Shown: positions 61,804-64,000 of the stretch, one piece after another
How positions within the stretch are numbered: position 1 is the first letter of the stretch
How the letters are laid out: every line of letters begins with the position of its first letter
Source: Crossaster papposus
Taxonomy: Eukaryota > Echinodermata > Asteroidea > Velatida > Solasteridae
Assembly: GCA_037893245.1 (NCBI GenBank)
Contig: JBAIAA010000606.1
Location: 1,612,001-1,676,000 of the forward strand
Length of the DNA stretch: 64,000 bases
Direction of reading: 5' to 3'
Notes under the pieces: generated by a model
Database searches by the model: none
What the model was told of the DNA's origin: nothing
Seen by the model: the letters and a program-made list of their open reading frames with translations, nothing else
Translations under genes and position numbers: made by a program

Positions 61804-64000
61804 ATGTAAAGGGAAAGAAGTGTGCATAAGAAATAATAAAGGGAAAGAAGTGTGCATAAGAAATATGTAAAGGGAAAGAAGTGTGCATAATAAATATGTA
61901 AAGGGAAAGAAGTGTGCATAATAAATATGTAAAGGGAAAGAAGTGTGCATAATAAATATGTAAAGGGAAAGAAGTGTGCATAATAAATATGTAAAGGGAA
62001 AGAAGTGTGCATAAGAAATATGTAAAGGGAAAGAAGTGTGCATAATAAATATGTAAAGGGAAAGAAGTGTGCATAAGAAATATGTAAAGGGAAAAAAGTG
62101 TGCATAAGAAATATGTAAAGGGAAATAAGTGTGCATAAGAAATATGTAAAGGGAAAGAAGGGTGCATAAGAAATATGTAAAGGGAAAGAAGTGTGCATAA
62201 GAAATATGTAAAGGGAAAGAAGTGTGCATAAGAAATATGTAAAGGGAAAGAAGTGTGCATAAGAAATATGTAAAGGGAAAGAAGTGTGCATAAGAAATAT
62301 GTAAAGGGAAAGAAGTGTGCATAAGAAATATGTAAAGGGAAAGAAGTGTGCATAAGAAATATGTAAAGGGAAAGAAGTGTGCATAAGAAATATGTAAAGG
62401 GAAAGAAGTGTGCATAAGAAATATGTAAAGGGAAAGAAGTGTGCATAAGAAATATGTAAAGGGAAAGAAGTGTGCATAAGAAATATGTAAAGGGAAAGAA
62501 GTGTGCATAAGAAATATGTAAAGGGAAAGAAGTGTGCATAAGAAATATGTAAAGGGAAAGAAGTGTGCATAAGAAATATGTAAAGGGAAAAAAGTGTGCA
62601 TAAGAAATATGTAAAGGGAAAGAAGTGTGCATAAGAAATATGTAAAGGGAAAGAAGTGTGCTTAAGAAATATGTAAAGGGAAAGAAGTGTGCATAAGAAA
62701 TATGTAAAGGGAAAGAAGTGTGCATAAGAAATATGTAAAGGGAAAGAAGTGTGCATAAGAAATATGTAAAGGGAAAGAAGTGTGCATAAGAAATATGTAA
62801 AGGGAAAGAAGTGTGCATAAGAAATATGTAAAGGGAAAGAAGTGTGCATAAGAAATATGTAAAGGGAAAGAAGTGTGCATAAGTAATATGTAAAGGGAAA
62901 GAAGTGTGCATAAGAAATATGTAAAGGGAAAGAAGTGTGCATAAGAAATATGTAAAGGGAAAGAAGTGTGCATAAGAAATATGTAAAGGGAAAGAAGTGT
63001 GCATAATAAATATGTAAAGGGAAAGAAGTGTGCATAAGAAATATGTAAAGGGAAAAAAGTGTGCATAAGAAATATGTAAAGGGAAAGAAGTGTGCATAAG
63101 AAATATGTAAAGGGAAAGAAGTGTGCATAAGAAATATGTAAAGGGAAAGAAGTGTGCATAAGAAATATGTAAAGGGAAAGAAGTGTGCATAAGAAATATG
63201 TAAAGGGAAAGAAGTGTGCATAATAAATATGTAAAGGGAAAGAAGTGTGCATGAGAAATATGTAAAGGGAAAGAAGTGTGCATAAGAAATATGTAAAGGG
63301 AAAGAAGTGTGCATAAGAAATATGTAAAGGGAAAAAAGTGTGCATAACAAATATGTAAAGGGAAAGAAGTGCGCATAAGAAATATGTAAAGGGAAAGAAG
63401 TGCGCATAAGAAATATGTAAAGGGAAAGAAGTGCGCATAAGAAATATGTAAAGGGAAAGAAGTGCGCATAAGAAATATGTAAAGGGAAAGAAGTGCGCAT
63501 AAGAAATATGTAAAGGGAAAGAAGTGCGCATAAGAAATATGTAAAGGGAAAGAAGTGTGCATAAGAAATATGTAAAGGGAAAGAAGTGTGCATAAGAAAT
63601 ATGTAGAGGGAAAGAAGTGTGCATAAGAAATATGTAAAGGGAAAGAAGTGTGCATAAGAAATATGTAAAGGGAAGAAGTGTGCATAAGAAATATGTAAAG
63701 GGAAAGAAGTGTGCATAAGAAATATGTAAAGGGAAAGAAGTGTGCATAAGAAATATGTAAAGGGAAAGAAGTGTGCATAAGAAATATGTAAAGGGAAAGA
63801 AGTGTGCATAAGAAATATGTAAAGGGAAAGAAGTTTGCATAAGAAATATGTAAAGGGAAAGAAGTGTGCATAAGAAATATGTAAAGGGAAAGAAGTGTGC
63901 ATAAGAAATATGTAAAGGGAAAGAAGTGTGCATAAGAAATATGTAAAGGGAAAGAAGTGTGCATAAGAAATATGTAAAGGGAAAGAAGTGTGCATAAGAA
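61804..64000. repeat. Right-hand 31-bp sub-domain, open at the window edge
   Basis: About 71 units with no insertion. It begins with four successive CATAATAAAT units (61,889-61,985), a further one near 62,045, and later has a run of six CpG-variant units (63,369-63,540). The array shows no sign of degrading toward the end of the window, so its right boundary lies outside. Confidence 0.85.

Larger units (their letters stand above)
42508..63540. repeat. Runs of CpG-variant 31-bp units (TGCGCAT)
   Basis: The change TGTGCAT to TGCGCAT creates a CpG inside the palindrome TGCGCA. No unit left of 42,508 carries it. To the right it occurs mostly in runs of two to seven, sometimes more, adjacent units, for example about 42,907-43,230, 44,336-44,690, 46,681-46,940, 51,371-51,540, 51,837-51,970, 54,220-54,355, 58,457-58,655, 59,664-59,860, 60,129-60,330 and 63,369-63,540. 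Between runs, long stretches have only TGTGCAT. Confidence 0.9.
29630..64000. repeat. 31-bp satellite array
   Basis: Head-to-tail array of a 31-bp unit that starts TGTGCATAAGAAATATG and ends AAAGGGAAAGAAG. After subtracting forty 36-bp insertions, about 1,060 units fit; the array continues past the window edge. About 32% GC, with roughly 24 of 31 bases purine on the + strand. Most units are identical; recurrent variants are TGCGCAT, AGCGTGC, CATAATAAAT, GGAAATAAG, CATACG, CATGAG and a 30-bp unit with AAATAATAAAGGG. The complement contains no stop in any frame, so long minus-strand frames run across the array; they encode only a hydrophobic 31-residue repeat and are not called as genes. The 31-bp period is close to three helical turns, which could phase the short A-tracts; that is inference. 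Confidence 0.98.

Noticed and set aside
29630..64000. CRISPR array with 31-bp repeats
   Set aside because: The 31-bp repeats are directly contiguous with no spacers. The 36-bp insertions are nearly identical to each other, so they are not spacers either, and no cas genes are present.
29630..64000. Telomeric or subtelomeric telomere-like repeat
   Set aside because: Neither TTAGGG, TTTAGGG nor a similar short G-rich repeat is present in tandem, and the 31-bp unit does not contain one.
1..64000. tRNA genes, promoters or terminators
   Set aside because: Short matches such as TATA-like AAATATGTAAA or G/C-rich stems occur in every repeat copy and have no associated gene, so they carry no specific signal.

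Overview
This window holds no recognisable gene. It consists of two unrelated tandem satellite arrays that meet at one sharp junction near 29,630. This much uninterrupted satellite DNA points to constitutive heterochromatin of a eukaryotic chromosome (centromeric, pericentromeric, subtelomeric or an interstitial block). Nothing in the sequence identifies the species, and I recognise neither repeat as a named family.

Left array, 1-29,631: a 199-bp monomer of about 47% GC, all copies head to tail, with roughly 147 full copies, four copies of a 58-bp truncated monomer and a 135-bp partial monomer at the right end. Monomers differ at a few diagnostic sites. These show the array was built by nested segmental duplications: periods of 2,986 and 2,987 bp (15 monomers each), then 997, 854, 2,048, 2,844 and 995 bp. 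Each monomer carries a perfect 15-bp inverted repeat and a 12-bp GTTAACGTTAAC palindrome or a one-base variant of it.

Right array, 29,630-64,000 (runs off the window): a 31-bp monomer of about 32% GC with a strongly purine-rich + strand, roughly 1,060 copies. Forty units carry an identically placed 36-bp insertion with an XhoI-like CTCGAG core. Three sub-domains are visible: an insertion-rich mosaic (29.6-39.8 kb), a nearly pure stretch (39.8-42.5 kb), and a part where a CpG-containing variant (TGCGCAT instead of TGTGCAT) occurs in runs (42.5-64 kb), with insertions in three small clusters.

The very long minus-strand reading frames across the right array, up to about 3,190 codons, arise because the complement of the 31-bp unit has no stop in any frame and because 31 is not a multiple of three. 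They are not supported as genes. No rRNA, tRNA, telomere repeat, transposon, CRISPR array or unique-sequence island was seen. The interest lies in array architecture: the junction, the higher-order structure and the non-random placement of variants.
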